Source: Liolophura sinensis
Lineage: Eukaryota > Mollusca > Polyplacophora > Chitonida > Chitonidae
Assembly (NCBI RefSeq): GCF_032854445.1
Contig: NC_088295.1
Location: 94,545,805 to 94,609,804 of the forward strand
DNA: 64,000 bases
Direction of reading: 5' to 3'
In this document: positions 46,701 to 51,045 of the stretch, one piece after another
Numbering within the stretch: the first letter of the stretch is position 1
Layout of the letters: every line of letters begins with the position of its first letter
Position numbers and translations under genes: made by a program
The notes under the pieces: generated by a model
What the model was told of the DNA's origin: nothing
What the model saw: the letters and a program-made list of their open reading frames with translations, nothing else
Database searches by the model: none

Positions 46701-48663
46701 GGAAAAGAGTAATGAGAGTGTAGTGCAATCTGACTCCTCAGCAGATGGCCTGTCTCCAGAGGAGTGGTACTCCAAGATGTTACAGCACAGTCTGGGTCAG
46801 TCCTCAGAGTCAAGTGTTGAAGGCCTTGAGGCCATATGGGCAGCTCAGCATGACAGCTCCCCAACAGGCTCCAGCAGTGGTTCCAGCAAACGCCCCTACG
46901 ACACCATGGTAGAGGAGCAGAAGTATGTGGACAGTCTGGTGGCTCAGCGTGCCTTCGGATTCCCAGCTGCTGCCGAGGTGGTCACCTCCCCTGTTAAGAA
47001 GCTGAAAGATGGCAGCCATGAAGAGGTGAGGGAGATTGTCATTGAGGAACCTCAACCATCTTCCGGTCAGCAGCAGGCTGGGTGTGTAGTGTGTCCTGAG
47101 CCTCCGGTTCACAGATCTCCAGAACACCATTCCAGGGTCGCCAGCAACACCCAGAGCAGCCAGGTGGCTCCCCCGAAACATGACGAGCTAATCGCAGTGA
47201 GACAGAAGGTCACCAAGACCAAGACCAGTAAGCCTGTGGAAAAGCCCAGTCGAGACATGGGATCCTCTGAGATCATCTCTGTTCATGAAGTCACATCTGA
47301 TCTGGGAAATGCCAAGCTGATTGTTGAGCGCAGAGCCATTGACAAGAAAAGAGTACAAACTGTTCATGCAACAAAGGTGGAACAGCCATTGAAGCAACAC
47401 GCAGAATCACTGGACAGTTTGAGTAACATTGGCATTGGGCAGAGCGAGTTAAAAATATCCAAGAGCCATGAATATCTGATGGAACGCCGTGACCACACAG
47501 ATGTGTCCCCACGAATGACTACTTCTGCATGTGAGCTGCCGACAGGGGTGACAGAGCAAAACTCACCTGACACCATGTCCACCTCACTCACCTCCTCTAC
47601 GGACACCTTTGTCTCTGGAAACTCTGACTCAGACTTCACAGATTTCTACATGGACCACCATGGTGGTGCCCTGTCCATGACAGGTTCAGGCTATCTGGTC
47701 CAGTCCACCCCTGAGGATGCATTTGCTGTTCAGAAAGCAGCTTCACTGCCCAATGTTGGAAGCTGGTCTCCCCCTGTGGACTCCGACACCCTACCTCTGC
47801 AGAGGGGGGCACTCAGCAGCTCTCGCTCAGGCAAGCTAAAGAGTCTCAAAGAACTTTTTGAGCCCAGTTCCGCTGAGAATGCCACAGCCAGTCTGCGTCA
47901 GGGTGCCGATGGTGTGCACTCGAGCCCTCACCCGACATACACTGACCAGGGTGTGGAGTATCAGTGGGCGCGTCACGCACGAGGACAGTCACCAAGAAGT
48001 GTTACCTTTAAAGACGACCCGCTCCCACCTGAATCAGACCCGGTCAAGTGGCAGGTGTCAGCTCTGTACCAGAGGCATGACCAGAACTATCCTCCTGAGA
48101 AGTCACAAGCTGTCAGACAAAAGTGGCAGAACTCAGAGGCAAACAGTTCGGGACATGTGGAACATGGGGCAGAATTCCCTAAAGCCCGTGTCAGGATTGT
48201 GGATCCACCCAAGTCCCCATCAGGCAAACCTCCTGCCCACAGGAACCCTAACATTCGGACGAGAACCCACAGCGACTCAGCGTTAGAGGAATCTGGGCTT
48301 GCAGAGGACGAAGTGAGTGGGGACTACGGCGGGGACATGAGCACTGGTAGCTTAGACCGTGACCAGTGTAAGAAATCTAACCTTCAGAGGAAAGGAAGTA
48401 TACGCGAGTTAGTAGCAGTGTTTGAGAACAAAGGAGATGTAACTGCTGAGACACGTTCAAACAGTCGCGGATCCCTTCCCACTGACTTGTCCACAAGTAG
48501 GGAAAGTTTGGATCGTGTGTTAAGTGGAGCTAAGTCGGGGGATGTTCGGACTGCCTCAAGTGACCCCCAGCGGGGGAGATCCCCAGCTCCCACAGACTCT
48601 GCCTCTGTCAGGCATCAGTCTGTACGACTCGGACCCAAACCATTTTACGGCAGCAAGTCTTAG
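7624..48663 (+). CDS. ARHGAP32: Rho GTPase-activating protein, ARHGAP32/33 type (PX-SH3-RhoGAP), 20 coding exons
   Basis: Seen: join 7624-7715, 12756-12852, 20811-20896, 22632-22716, 24005-24247, 31218-31310, 32367-32489, 33085-33162, 33380-33473, 35345-35494, 37622-37724, 38017-38161, 38372-38448, 38823-38930, 39891-40033, 40363-40555, 40725-40855, 42908-43063, 43501-43653, 44078-48663. All junctions are GT-AG with matching phases; the total is 6936 nt (2311 aa). Domains: PX about residues 106-232, SH3 about 256-314, RhoGAP about 365-560 with the arginine finger R403 in GIYRLSG, then a long Ser/Pro/acidic tail. Known: this family stimulates GTP hydrolysis by Cdc42/Rac/Rho, and vertebrate ARHGAP32 (about 2087 aa) acts at synapses and adhesion sites downstream of Src-family kinases. 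Vertebrates have two paralogues (32 and 33); I cannot tell whether this animal has one pro-orthologue, so the symbol is approximate. The N-terminal exon choice is the weakest part. No promoter was recognised. Confidence 0.92.
8291..8548 (+). mobile_element. tRNA-derived SINE, near full length
   Basis: The tRNA-like head has an A box (TGGCTCAGTTGG, 8299-8310) and a B box-like GTTCAAGTTC (8369-8378). A body (GTGGGAAGGTCTCCCAGCAA) and a tail (TACGGCGTAAAAAGCCAATC then AGATAAATA) follow. The spacing and extra length exclude a working tRNA gene. It is the best copy in the window and defines the family. Confidence 0.88.
8885..9790. repeat. About 41-bp minisatellite, about 22 units
   Basis: The unit contains GTGAGTCAGTTGGTGATGA and AGATGTCGTAGCTGTTGGCC. 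Variants CTGAGTCAG and TTTTGG alternate along the array. It lies in ARHGAP32 intron 1, and GTGAGTCAG resembles a splice donor. Confidence 0.97.
9904..9922 (+). repeat. 19-G homopolymer
   Basis: Nineteen consecutive G in intron 1, one of several long G runs on the coding strand (others at 7034-7047, 14287-14302 and 25609-25626). Confidence 0.95.
9923..10794. other. Unassigned intron 1 sequence
   Basis: About 870 bp of unique DNA with short ORFs. Nothing recognised. Confidence 0.6.
10795..10972. repeat. 39-bp repeat (3.5 units) plus 19-bp duplication
   Basis: Units start at CACATTCTTGTTGGAAATCG. The stretch is followed by two copies of TTAGCCCTGAACAGGTATC at 10930-10972. Confidence 0.9.
11105..11250. 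repeat. Degenerate tandem triplication, about 60-bp unit
   Basis: Three diverged copies containing TTTGTTTTCT, an AGCCTGC-like core and GTCCAGC. Confidence 0.7.
11740..12295. repeat. 55-bp minisatellite, 10 units, with acceptor and donor motifs
   Basis: The unit holds CTCTTACAG/GTGTAATAAG and GCTGGAG/GTAACACC, so each copy has a pyrimidine-rich AG acceptor followed 20-25 nt later by a GTAACA donor-like site. Spacing is 55 bp at 12114, 12169 and 12224. It lies in intron 1, 460 bp upstream of exon 2. Confidence 0.96.
12756..12852 (+). CDS. ARHGAP32: ARHGAP32 exon 2 (aa 31-63)
   Basis: 97 nt between TTGACAG and GTCAGT, entering in phase 2 and leaving in phase 0. It encodes the segment STRADSEDDLRHRKSAAG, which looks like a regulated Ser/acidic N-terminal region. 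The exon-intron junction ATTCTCCAAG/GTCAGTAT recurs exactly in an array in the following intron. Confidence 0.8.
12920..14115. repeat. About 53-bp minisatellite, about 22 units
   Basis: The unit contains CTAACAGACCTTTGTGTTAA and GTGGCATGCCTGGCCGAATG. It begins about 70 bp after the exon 2 donor. The CTTCCTAACAG in each unit is acceptor-like. Confidence 0.97.
14287..14302 (+). repeat. 16-G homopolymer
   Basis: Sixteen consecutive G followed by further G-rich sequence in intron 2. Confidence 0.95.
14340..14850. repeat. About 115-bp repeat, 4-5 diverged units
   Basis: Units share GTGTGGTGTGTAAATGTAGA, TTGGATGGAAGGTTAAG and CTCATACATGGATTGA, with T-run length differences. Confidence 0.93.
14851..15614. 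other. Unassigned intron 2 sequence
   Basis: AT-rich unique DNA of about 760 bp. A 64-codon ORF runs into the next array, but its phase cannot join exons 2 and 3. Confidence 0.6.
15615..16385. repeat. About 26-bp minisatellite carrying copies of the exon 2 splice junction
   Basis: Units of the form TCTCCAAGGTCAGTGTAGA alternate with CATGGACTC, CATCAATTC and AATTGGACTC spacers. ATTCTCCAAGGTCAGTAT at 15769-15786 is identical over 18 nt to the exon 2/intron 2 junction at 12843-12860. A SINE interrupts the array. Confidence 0.96.
16197..16348 (+). mobile_element. SINE fragment inserted in the intron 2 array
   Basis: Runs from GTGTGGGAAGGTCTGCCATC through GAATACGGCGTAAAACACCA to AATAAATAAATC. 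Array units flank both sides, so insertion followed array formation. Confidence 0.85.
16445..17260. repeat. 56-bp minisatellite, about 14 units
   Basis: The unit contains GGCTTATCAAGGTTGTATTA and ACATGGATTCTCTGATGAG. Two spacer types alternate (GTGGATGTAAACAT and GTGGGGATTGGG). Confidence 0.97.
17261..17899. other. Unassigned intron 2 sequence
   Basis: About 640 bp of unique DNA, with short ORFs only. Confidence 0.6.
17900..18205. repeat. C-rich low-complexity tract
   Basis: CACCCCCTCC-type sequence with a 14-C run (17937-17950). The several overlapping ORFs here, rich in Pro/Ser/Thr on plus and Gly on minus, are composition artefacts. The minus strand has many G runs able to form quadruplexes. 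Confidence 0.93.
18206..19059. other. Unassigned intron 2 sequence
   Basis: About 850 bp of AT-rich unique DNA, nothing recognised. Confidence 0.6.
19060..19765. repeat. 46-bp minisatellite, about 15 units
   Basis: The unit contains AGGTTGCTGGAGCGTACTGG and AAACCAGCTGCAGTAGGTC. Confidence 0.97.
19766..20334. other. Unassigned intron 2 sequence
   Basis: About 570 bp of unique DNA, nothing recognised. Confidence 0.6.
20335..20735. repeat. About 41-bp minisatellite, about 9 units
   Basis: The unit contains GCTGATTTTGGAAGGAGTTT and GCTTTGCATTCTTAGTTTA. The earliest units have GGTAGGT in place of GGAAGGA. It ends 75 bp before exon 3. Confidence 0.95.
20811..20896 (+). CDS. ARHGAP32: ARHGAP32 exon 3 (aa 64-92)
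   Basis: 86 nt between TGTATTTTCAG and GTATAC, entering in phase 0 and leaving in phase 2. It encodes HGILPIYDSTDSLDSRHSF, a pre-PX linker. The phases fit both neighbours, which supports it despite weak sequence conservation. Confidence 0.8.
21335..21870. repeat. Composite minisatellite, about 28- and 62-bp periods
   Basis: Blocks of CATTCATACAAGATTCATGT and CCCCATGATCCATGTTGACT alternate in higher-order arrangements. Intron 3. Confidence 0.95.
22239..22350 (+). mobile_element. Second SINE family, degenerate copy
   Basis: TCACACGTGGGAATG, TTGCCAGTGACTGGTGGTTT and ACTCCAGCC, then an AATAAATACATAAATG tail. Resembles the 37462-37570 copy. No tRNA head is visible. Confidence 0.6.
22632..22716 (+). 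CDS. ARHGAP32: ARHGAP32 exon 4 (aa 92-120), start of PX
   Basis: 85 nt between TTTGTTGTAG and GTAGGT. It encodes FPKLAECAHFHYDYVEL, closely matching the hallmark FPK(M/L)A(E/D)CAHFHYENV segment that opens the PX region in vertebrate ARHGAP32 and ARHGAP33. Confidence 0.93.
22717..23525. other. Intron 4 unique sequence
   Basis: About 800 bp, AT-rich, with nothing recognised before the CT microsatellite. Confidence 0.6.
23530..23758. repeat. CTGT/CTCTGT microsatellite
   Basis: Imperfect TCTGTCTGTC tract with TGTGCC interruptions. ORFs in all frames here (Cys/Leu/Ser-rich) are artefacts. It lies about 250 bp upstream of the exon 5 acceptor. Confidence 0.95.
24005..24247 (+). CDS. ARHGAP32: ARHGAP32 exon 5 (aa 121-201), PX core
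   Basis: 243 nt, phase 0 at both ends, between TTTTTCCAAAG and GTATGT. It carries the PX signature RRTYDNFRQLDRQLHKCIYD, equivalent to the phosphoinositide-pocket R-x-Y-x-x-F motif, and FSHLPEL. An acidic insert (DENYRHNEEEGAKGPA) precedes the conserved strands. Confidence 0.93.
24248..26447. other. Intron 5 unique sequence
   Basis: About 2.2 kb with a CTCCC run (near 24697-24716) and an 18-G run (25609-25626). Short ORFs show no recognisable product. Confidence 0.6.
26448..28258. repeat. 35-bp minisatellite, about 51 units
   Basis: The unit contains TTTGTGGTGGATCACTGTCA and GCACACAATCCAGTA. The first 25 units are almost identical apart from a GCACAC/AACACAC alternation; the distal part degrades with indels. 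The unit holds no TGA, TAA or TAG on the plus strand, so all three forward frames stay open (up to 471 codons). Intronic, so not treated as genes. Confidence 0.98.
28259..28779. other. Intron 5 unique sequence
   Basis: About 520 bp between arrays, nothing recognised. Confidence 0.6.
28780..28990. repeat. Diverged about 45-bp repeat, 4 units
   Basis: Units share TCAGTC(G/A)TG, TAGATGTCTACATGTA and GCATG. Confidence 0.8.
29100..30890. repeat. 37-bp TG/AT-rich minisatellite, about 48 units
   Basis: The unit contains TTTGTGTAATGATGGTTTAT and GTGTGTAAACGTGTATA. Alternative modules (GTGCGTCAACATG, GTGTGTCAACGTG) are shuffled in longer blocks, suggesting higher-order duplication. It ends about 330 bp before exon 6. 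Confidence 0.98.
31218..31310 (+). CDS. ARHGAP32: ARHGAP32 exon 6 (aa 202-232), end of PX
   Basis: 93 nt, phase 0 at both ends, between TTTACTTTCAG and GTGAGT. It encodes LERLSSIAGSMINCGPILNW, matching the YLSRLSAIAG...INCGPALTW stretch of vertebrate ARHGAP32. Confidence 0.93.
31345..31850. repeat. CT-rich low-complexity tract with diverged CTGCCTTCTCCTCACA units
   Basis: Begins about 35 bp after the exon 6 donor. Repeated TCCTCACAACAAGC and TCCTTCCTCTCCT motifs occur. The Ser/Leu/Pro-rich ORF crossing exon 6 into this tract is intronic past 31310. Confidence 0.9.
31851..32366. other. Intron 6 unique sequence
   Basis: About 515 bp, nothing recognised apart from the exon 7 acceptor tract. 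Confidence 0.6.
32367..32489 (+). CDS. ARHGAP32: ARHGAP32 exon 7 (aa 233-273), PX-SH3 linker and SH3 start
   Basis: 123 nt, phase 0 at both ends, between TTATTGTAG and GTAAGG. It encodes LDNRGNHLL, then SGINTPAIAAAHAVKRYTA, and runs into the first SH3 strand (DEISLE). This is one of the best conserved stretches of the family. Confidence 0.94.
32690..33084. repeat. 29-bp minisatellite of acceptor-like units ending at the exon 8 acceptor
   Basis: Units of GTGTGATTGTTGATGTCTGA plus TTGTTCACA. TCTGATTGTTTCAGGTG at 32709-32725 differs by one base from the true acceptor TCTGATTCTTTCAGGTG at 33071-33087. Confidence 0.95.
33085..33162 (+). CDS. ARHGAP32: ARHGAP32 exon 8 (aa 274-299), SH3 core
   Basis: 78 nt, phase 0 at both ends, between TCTGATTCTTTCAG and GTAAAT. 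It encodes VGDIVSVIDMPPPEDTIWWR then GKRGFE, with the WW pair of the SH3 ligand groove. A tandem array made of acceptor-like units ends directly at its acceptor. Confidence 0.94.
33380..33473 (+). CDS. ARHGAP32: ARHGAP32 exon 9 (aa 300-331), SH3 end
   Basis: 94 nt between TGTGTATAG and GTGAGT, leaving in phase 1. It encodes VGFFPSECVEVIGDKVPQS, with the ALYDY-type SH3 terminal FFPxxCVE motif. A 62-bp array whose units repeat the donor starts at the junction itself. Confidence 0.94.
33474..35060. repeat. 62-bp minisatellite carrying the exon 9 splice donor, about 25 units
   Basis: Begins at the true donor. Each unit reads CTG/GTGAGTGTTGTGCTAAG, then TTTGTCTGTGTACAGTGAAC and AGAACATCACAGTAACAGC. 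The first unit is the natural donor itself. A few units have lost the donor motif (GTGATT, GTGTTA, GTGGGT). Confidence 0.98.
35158..35210 (+). mobile_element. SINE tail fragment
   Basis: ATATTCTTGAGTGTAAAACA then CCAGTCAGATAAATAA: the 3' end of the SINE family only. Intron 9. Confidence 0.65.
35345..35494 (+). CDS. ARHGAP32: ARHGAP32 exon 10 (aa 331-381), SH3-RhoGAP linker and RhoGAP start
   Basis: 150 nt between TTCTTTCAG and GTAAGC, phase 1 at both ends. It encodes LRKHGKLITFFRTFFSNRPS and VKERVFSCDLGEHLLNSGHD, matching the vertebrate KHGKLITFLRTFMKSRP...VFGCDLGEHL block. A 39-bp array begins about 13 nt downstream of the junction. Confidence 0.95.
35508..36640. repeat. 39-bp minisatellite at the exon 10 donor, about 29 units
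   Basis: The unit contains GTGAGCCAGTCCTCATCCAC and ATACCTGGTGTGTGGACCA. Since 39 is divisible by three and no frame contains a stop, long ORFs run on both strands. One continues in frame from exon 10 to a TAG at 36700. Confidence 0.98.
36641..37461. other. Intron 10 unique sequence
   Basis: About 820 bp with a C-rich stretch near 36890-36917. No gene seen. Confidence 0.6.
37462..37570 (+). mobile_element. Second SINE family, copy in intron 10
   Basis: CATGTCACATGTGGGAAAGT, TTGCCAGAG, GTTGGTTTACTCCGGCC and TAAAACTGACTGCCATCA match the gapped pattern of the 22239-22350 copy. The tail is degenerate. Confidence 0.65.
37622..37724 (+). CDS. ARHGAP32: ARHGAP32 exon 11 (aa 381-415), RhoGAP arginine finger
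   Basis: 103 nt between CTTGTTGCAG and GTAAGT. It encodes VIENHGIVDGIYRLSGIASN. R403 (codon at 37687-37689) is the catalytic arginine finger inserted into the GTPase active site in RhoGAP domains. It is intact, so the domain should be active. Confidence 0.95.
38017..38161 (+). CDS. ARHGAP32: ARHGAP32 exon 12 (aa 415-463), RhoGAP
   Basis: 145 nt between TTTTTTTTACAG and GTGAGT. It encodes LQDIHSISSLLKMYFRELPN then PLLTYQLYDKF, the strongly conserved KxYFRELPxPLL helix and loop of RhoGAP domains. Confidence 0.95.
38372..38448 (+). CDS. ARHGAP32: ARHGAP32 exon 13 (aa 464-489), RhoGAP
   Basis: 77 nt between ATGGTGTTAG and GTAAGC, leaving in phase 2. It encodes KLLKIHDVVQQLPPPHYR, nearly identical to the vertebrate RLIKIHDVIQQLPPPHYR. 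Confidence 0.94.
38823..38930 (+). CDS. ARHGAP32: ARHGAP32 exon 14 (aa 489-525), RhoGAP
   Basis: 108 nt between TTCCTCTTTAG and GTGAGT, phase 2 at both ends. It encodes QYLMRHLARVA and MHSKNLAIVWAPNLLR, with the conserved Asn of the RhoGAP NLAxVWAPNL motif. An 80-bp array that repeats the donor follows immediately. Confidence 0.95.
38931..39740. repeat. 80-bp minisatellite carrying the exon 14 donor and an acceptor-like site, 9-10 units
   Basis: CAG/GTGAGTCACTGTGCTCAGG recurs at 39001, 39081, 39161, 39241, 39321, 39401, 39481, 39562 and 39642. Each unit also has GTGTTTCCTCTAG/GAGG, so it looks like a 31-nt 'intron' plus a 49-nt 'exon'. The true donor at 38931 heads a diverged first unit. Confidence 0.97.
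39745..39864 (+). mobile_element. SINE fragment near the exon 15 acceptor
   Basis: AGATCTGCCAGCAACCTGTG, GATGGTCGAGTTTCC and GTAGGACATTAAACACCAAT, then CAAATAAATAAAATC. It ends about 25 bp before the exon 15 acceptor. Confidence 0.8.
39891..40033 (+). CDS. ARHGAP32: ARHGAP32 exon 15 (aa 525-573), RhoGAP end
   Basis: 143 nt between TTTGTTTACAG and GTACGT. It encodes GGGAAALQGVGIQAVVTEFL and ADLIFSDRI, matching the vertebrate FxGTAAFMEVRIQSVVVEF...VDVLFS ending. A SINE lies about 25 bp upstream of the acceptor. Confidence 0.93.
40205..40322 (+). mobile_element. SINE fragment near the exon 16 acceptor
   Basis: AACCTGCGGATGGTCATGAG and CCCGGGCTCTGCTTGGC, then CTAAAACACCAATCAAATAG. It ends about 40 bp before exon 16. 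Confidence 0.8.
40363..40555 (+). CDS. ARHGAP32: ARHGAP32 exon 16 (aa 573-637), post-GAP linker
   Basis: 193 nt between TCTCTCTTTAG and GTAAGT. It encodes RPKSLAISTPTRLLSLEEAR, matching RPKSLLVSSPSTKLLTLEEAQ of vertebrate ARHGAP32, then FIDVGGGPENLPSKYHTVLD, matching its YIEVGEGPAALQGKFHTII stretch. Confidence 0.93.
40725..40855 (+). CDS. ARHGAP32: ARHGAP32 exon 17 (aa 637-681), basic linker
   Basis: 131 nt between GACTATTGCAG and GTAAGG. It opens with seven A (lysines) and encodes KKSPVGGWKSFFSKSRSSSL, matching vertebrate KKSPVGSWRSFFNLGKSSS. The composition is basic and Ser-rich. Confidence 0.92.
41000..41905. repeat. Mosaic minisatellite, about 42-bp main unit
   Basis: Modules TGGTAATTGTGGTTAGGTTT, GAAATTGATACTTCT and CATACAGT or TGTACAGTCAG are rearranged with internal deletions. 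Intron 17. Confidence 0.95.
41985..42890. repeat. 28-bp minisatellite of acceptor-like units before exon 18, about 32 units
   Basis: The unit is GTTACGTGTGTTTGTTAGTT plus CTGCATAG. The last units grade into the true acceptor region TTACATGTGTTTGTTTCTCC then TGAACAG. Confidence 0.97.
42908..43063 (+). CDS. ARHGAP32: ARHGAP32 exon 18 (aa 681-733)
   Basis: 156 nt between TCTCCTGAACAG and GTACAG, phase 1 at both ends. It encodes WKRRRLRTAKSVESLTSNRG, equivalent to the LRSAKSEESLTS motif of ARHGAP32 and ARHGAP33. A 28-bp array of acceptor-like units runs up to its acceptor. Confidence 0.92.
43064..43500. other. Intron 18
   Basis: 437 bp, AT-rich. A short duplication of GTGTCAAAAGTTTCTATTG (near 43270-43308) is the only feature. 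Confidence 0.6.
43501..43653 (+). CDS. ARHGAP32: ARHGAP32 exon 19 (aa 733-784), Ser/Arg-rich
   Basis: 153 nt between TGTTGTTGGCAG and GTAGGG, phase 1 at both ends. It encodes PRKRSSSSSSRSRSQSLDRN and a DIGPIPKTG end. Low-complexity Ser/Arg sequence, probably a phosphorylated, disordered segment. Confidence 0.88.
43720..43832 (+). mobile_element. Possible degenerate SINE tail in intron 19
   Basis: TTTTTGAGTATGGCATTAAA followed by AAATAAGTAAACAACC and AAATAAATAAATAAAT resembles the SINE 3' end, but identity is low. Confidence 0.35.
44078..48663 (+). CDS. ARHGAP32: ARHGAP32 exon 20: giant last coding exon (aa 784-2311) with stop TAG
   Basis: 4586 coding nt after a TTTGTTTGTTTCAG acceptor; stop at 48661-48663. 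The 1528 residues are disordered in composition (Ser, Glu, Gln, Pro). Visible features are basic SVRRKKSDKNKG and SPSVRRKQSEES repeats, a Lys/Gly patch (KGDKSGKGGKGKKKTKGDKG), acidic EEEEE tracts, a tandem repeat around VVQAPSADIT (45645-45785), and near the C-terminus RKGSIRELVAVFENKG, followed by Ser-rich sequence ending PKPFYGSKS. Vertebrate ARHGAP32 also has one very long C-terminal exon that binds SH3 and other partners, but the sequence here is hardly alignable by eye. Confidence 0.95.
45645..45785 (+). repeat. Coding tandem repeat in ARHGAP32 exon 20
   Basis: About four units of 36 nt encode DVVQVPSADIT, DVVQAPSADIT, HVVQAPCADIT and DIVEASADTT. The reading frame is kept, and the last unit is shortened by three nucleotides. 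Confidence 0.9.
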
Positions 48664-48669
48664 CGCCAT

Positions 48670-50158
48670 AATTCTTGACAGCGTGGTGGACAAATTTAGA
48701 TCACATCTCATACTTGACAGCATAATGGACACATATAGATCACATCTCACACTTGACAGCATAGTGGACACATACAGATCACATCTCATACTTGACGGCG
48801 TAGTGGACACATACAGATCACATCTCATACTTGACAGCGTAGTGGACACATACAGATCACATCTCATACTTGACAGCGTAGTGGACACATACAGATCACA
48901 TCTCACACTTGACGGCATAGTGGACACATACAGATCACATCTCACACTTGACAGCGTAGTGGACACATACAGATCTTATCTCATACTTGAGGGCATAGTG
49001 GACACATACAGATCACATCTCATACTTGACAGCGTAGTGGACACATACAGATCACATCTCACACTTGACAGCGTAGTGAACACATACAGATCACATCTCA
49101 TACTTGACAGCGTAGTGGACACATACAGATCACATCTCATACTTGACAGCATAGTGGACACATACAGATCACATCTCACACTTGACAGCATAGTGGACAC
49201 ATACAGATCACATCTCACACTTGACGGCATAGTGAACACATACAGATCACATCTCACACTTGACAGCATAGTGAACACATACAGATCACATCTCATACTT
49301 GACAGCATAGTGAACACATACAGATCACATCTCACACTTGACAGCATAGTGGACACATACAGATCACATCTCATACTTGACAGCGTAGTGGACACATACA
49401 GATCACATCTCACATTTGACAGCGTAGTGGACACATACAGATCACATCTCACACTTGACAGCGTAGTGGACACATACAGATCACATCTCATACTTGACGG
49501 CATAATGGACACATACAGATCACATCTCATACTTGACAGCATATTGGACACATACAGATTACATCTCATACTTGACGGCATAGTGGACACATACAGATTA
49601 CATCTCATACTTGACGGCATAGTGGACACATACAGATCACATCTCACACTTGACAGCGTAGTGGATACATACAGATCACATCTCATACTTGACGGCATAA
49701 TGGACACATACAGATCACATCTCATACTTGACAGCATAGTGAACACATACAGATTACATCTCACACTTGACAGCGTAGTGGACACATACAGATTACATCT
49801 CATACTTGACGGCATAGTGGACACATACAGATCACATCTCACACTTGACAGCGTAGTGGACACATACAGATTACATCTCACACTTGACAGCATAGTGGAC
49901 ACATACAGATCACATCTCACACTTGATAGCATAGTGGATACATACAGATCACATCTCATACTTGACGGCATAATGGACACATACAGATCACATCTCATAC
50001 TTGACAGCATAGTGAACACATACAGATCACATCTCACACTTGACAGCGTAGTGGATACATACAGATTACATCTCATACTTGACAGCATAGTGTACACATA
50101 CAGATCACATCTCACACTTGACAGCGTAGTGGACACATACAGATCACATCTCACACTT
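48670..50158. repeat. 39-bp minisatellite in the 3' UTR, about 38 units
   Basis: Starts 7 nt after the stop codon. The unit contains ACTTGACAGCGTAGTGGACA and CATACAGATCACATCTCA. It is free of stops in one forward and one reverse frame, giving artefactual 13-residue repeat ORFs (576 codons on plus, 400 on minus). The forward ORF is in a different frame from ARHGAP32. Confidence 0.98.
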
Positions 50159-50769
50159 GGTGCTCTCCTGTACTCCATTTCACATCAGAATACCCACGTT
50201 GGCATGGAGTCTATCACAGATATCCTGGATCATAATGGAGGAGATGGTGTGTGAGGAGATGTAAAAGTGTATAAAAGGTGTTTTAAGGCCACCAGCAAAT
50301 CATGAAATCAAAATAACATTGGAATTGAATGGTCATCATTTTTATTCACCTCATCTGTCATCATTTCCTGGCACTTGCGTTATGATGTACCCTGTGCTAT
50401 TTCATCGTTAGTAATGCTCTAGGACATGGATATTTTTGTATGAACTTTTTTCTTTCCCACCCTGAAGCATATTAGCCGTGTGCTCGCATGTGTTGTGATG
50501 TTTTCTAGTTGAACCCTGGTAGGTTAACACACCGGCAGTGCAGTACCAAATAGCTGACACAAGACTGGCATGTGGACAGAAAAAGCCGTCTTGTGCTAAG
50601 ACCTTAGTAACGACATCCTTAAGGGATGTTACATAGATTATACATAATGTTGTACTAAACACTACAGAGGATTATGCAGCAAAAAGCACCCAGGATTTTC
50701 ACGTGCTACAGAGCTGTGTGTTAATGGAGGGTGCTACTGGGTTTGCTTCAAATCCAGTCTAAACATGAA

Positions 50770-51045
50770 GATCCGCTGAATGGTAACATGACCTCAGATT
50801 GTTGGTTCATGAATAACCATATTGAGGTTATACCGAGAGCCATTAACCATTAAGCGGGTTTGTGGGAAGAACATGACCTCACATTGCTGGTTCATGAATA
50901 ACCATATTGCGGTTATACCGAGAGCCATTAACCATTAAGCGGGTTTGTGGGAAGAACATGACCTCACATTGCTGGTTCATGAATAACCATATTGCGGTTA
51001 TACCGAGAGCCATTAACCATTCAGCGGGTTTGTGGGAAGAAAAGG
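50770..51045. repeat. About 92-bp tandem triplication in the 3' UTR
   Basis: Three copies with ACATGACCTCACATTGCTGG, CATGAATAACCATATTG and ATTAACCATTAAGCGGGTT. The two inner copies are nearly identical. Confidence 0.93.

Noticed and set aside
48976-50178. 400-codon minus-strand ORF rich in Ser/Cys/Tyr
   Set aside because: Shadow of the 39-bp 3' UTR array.
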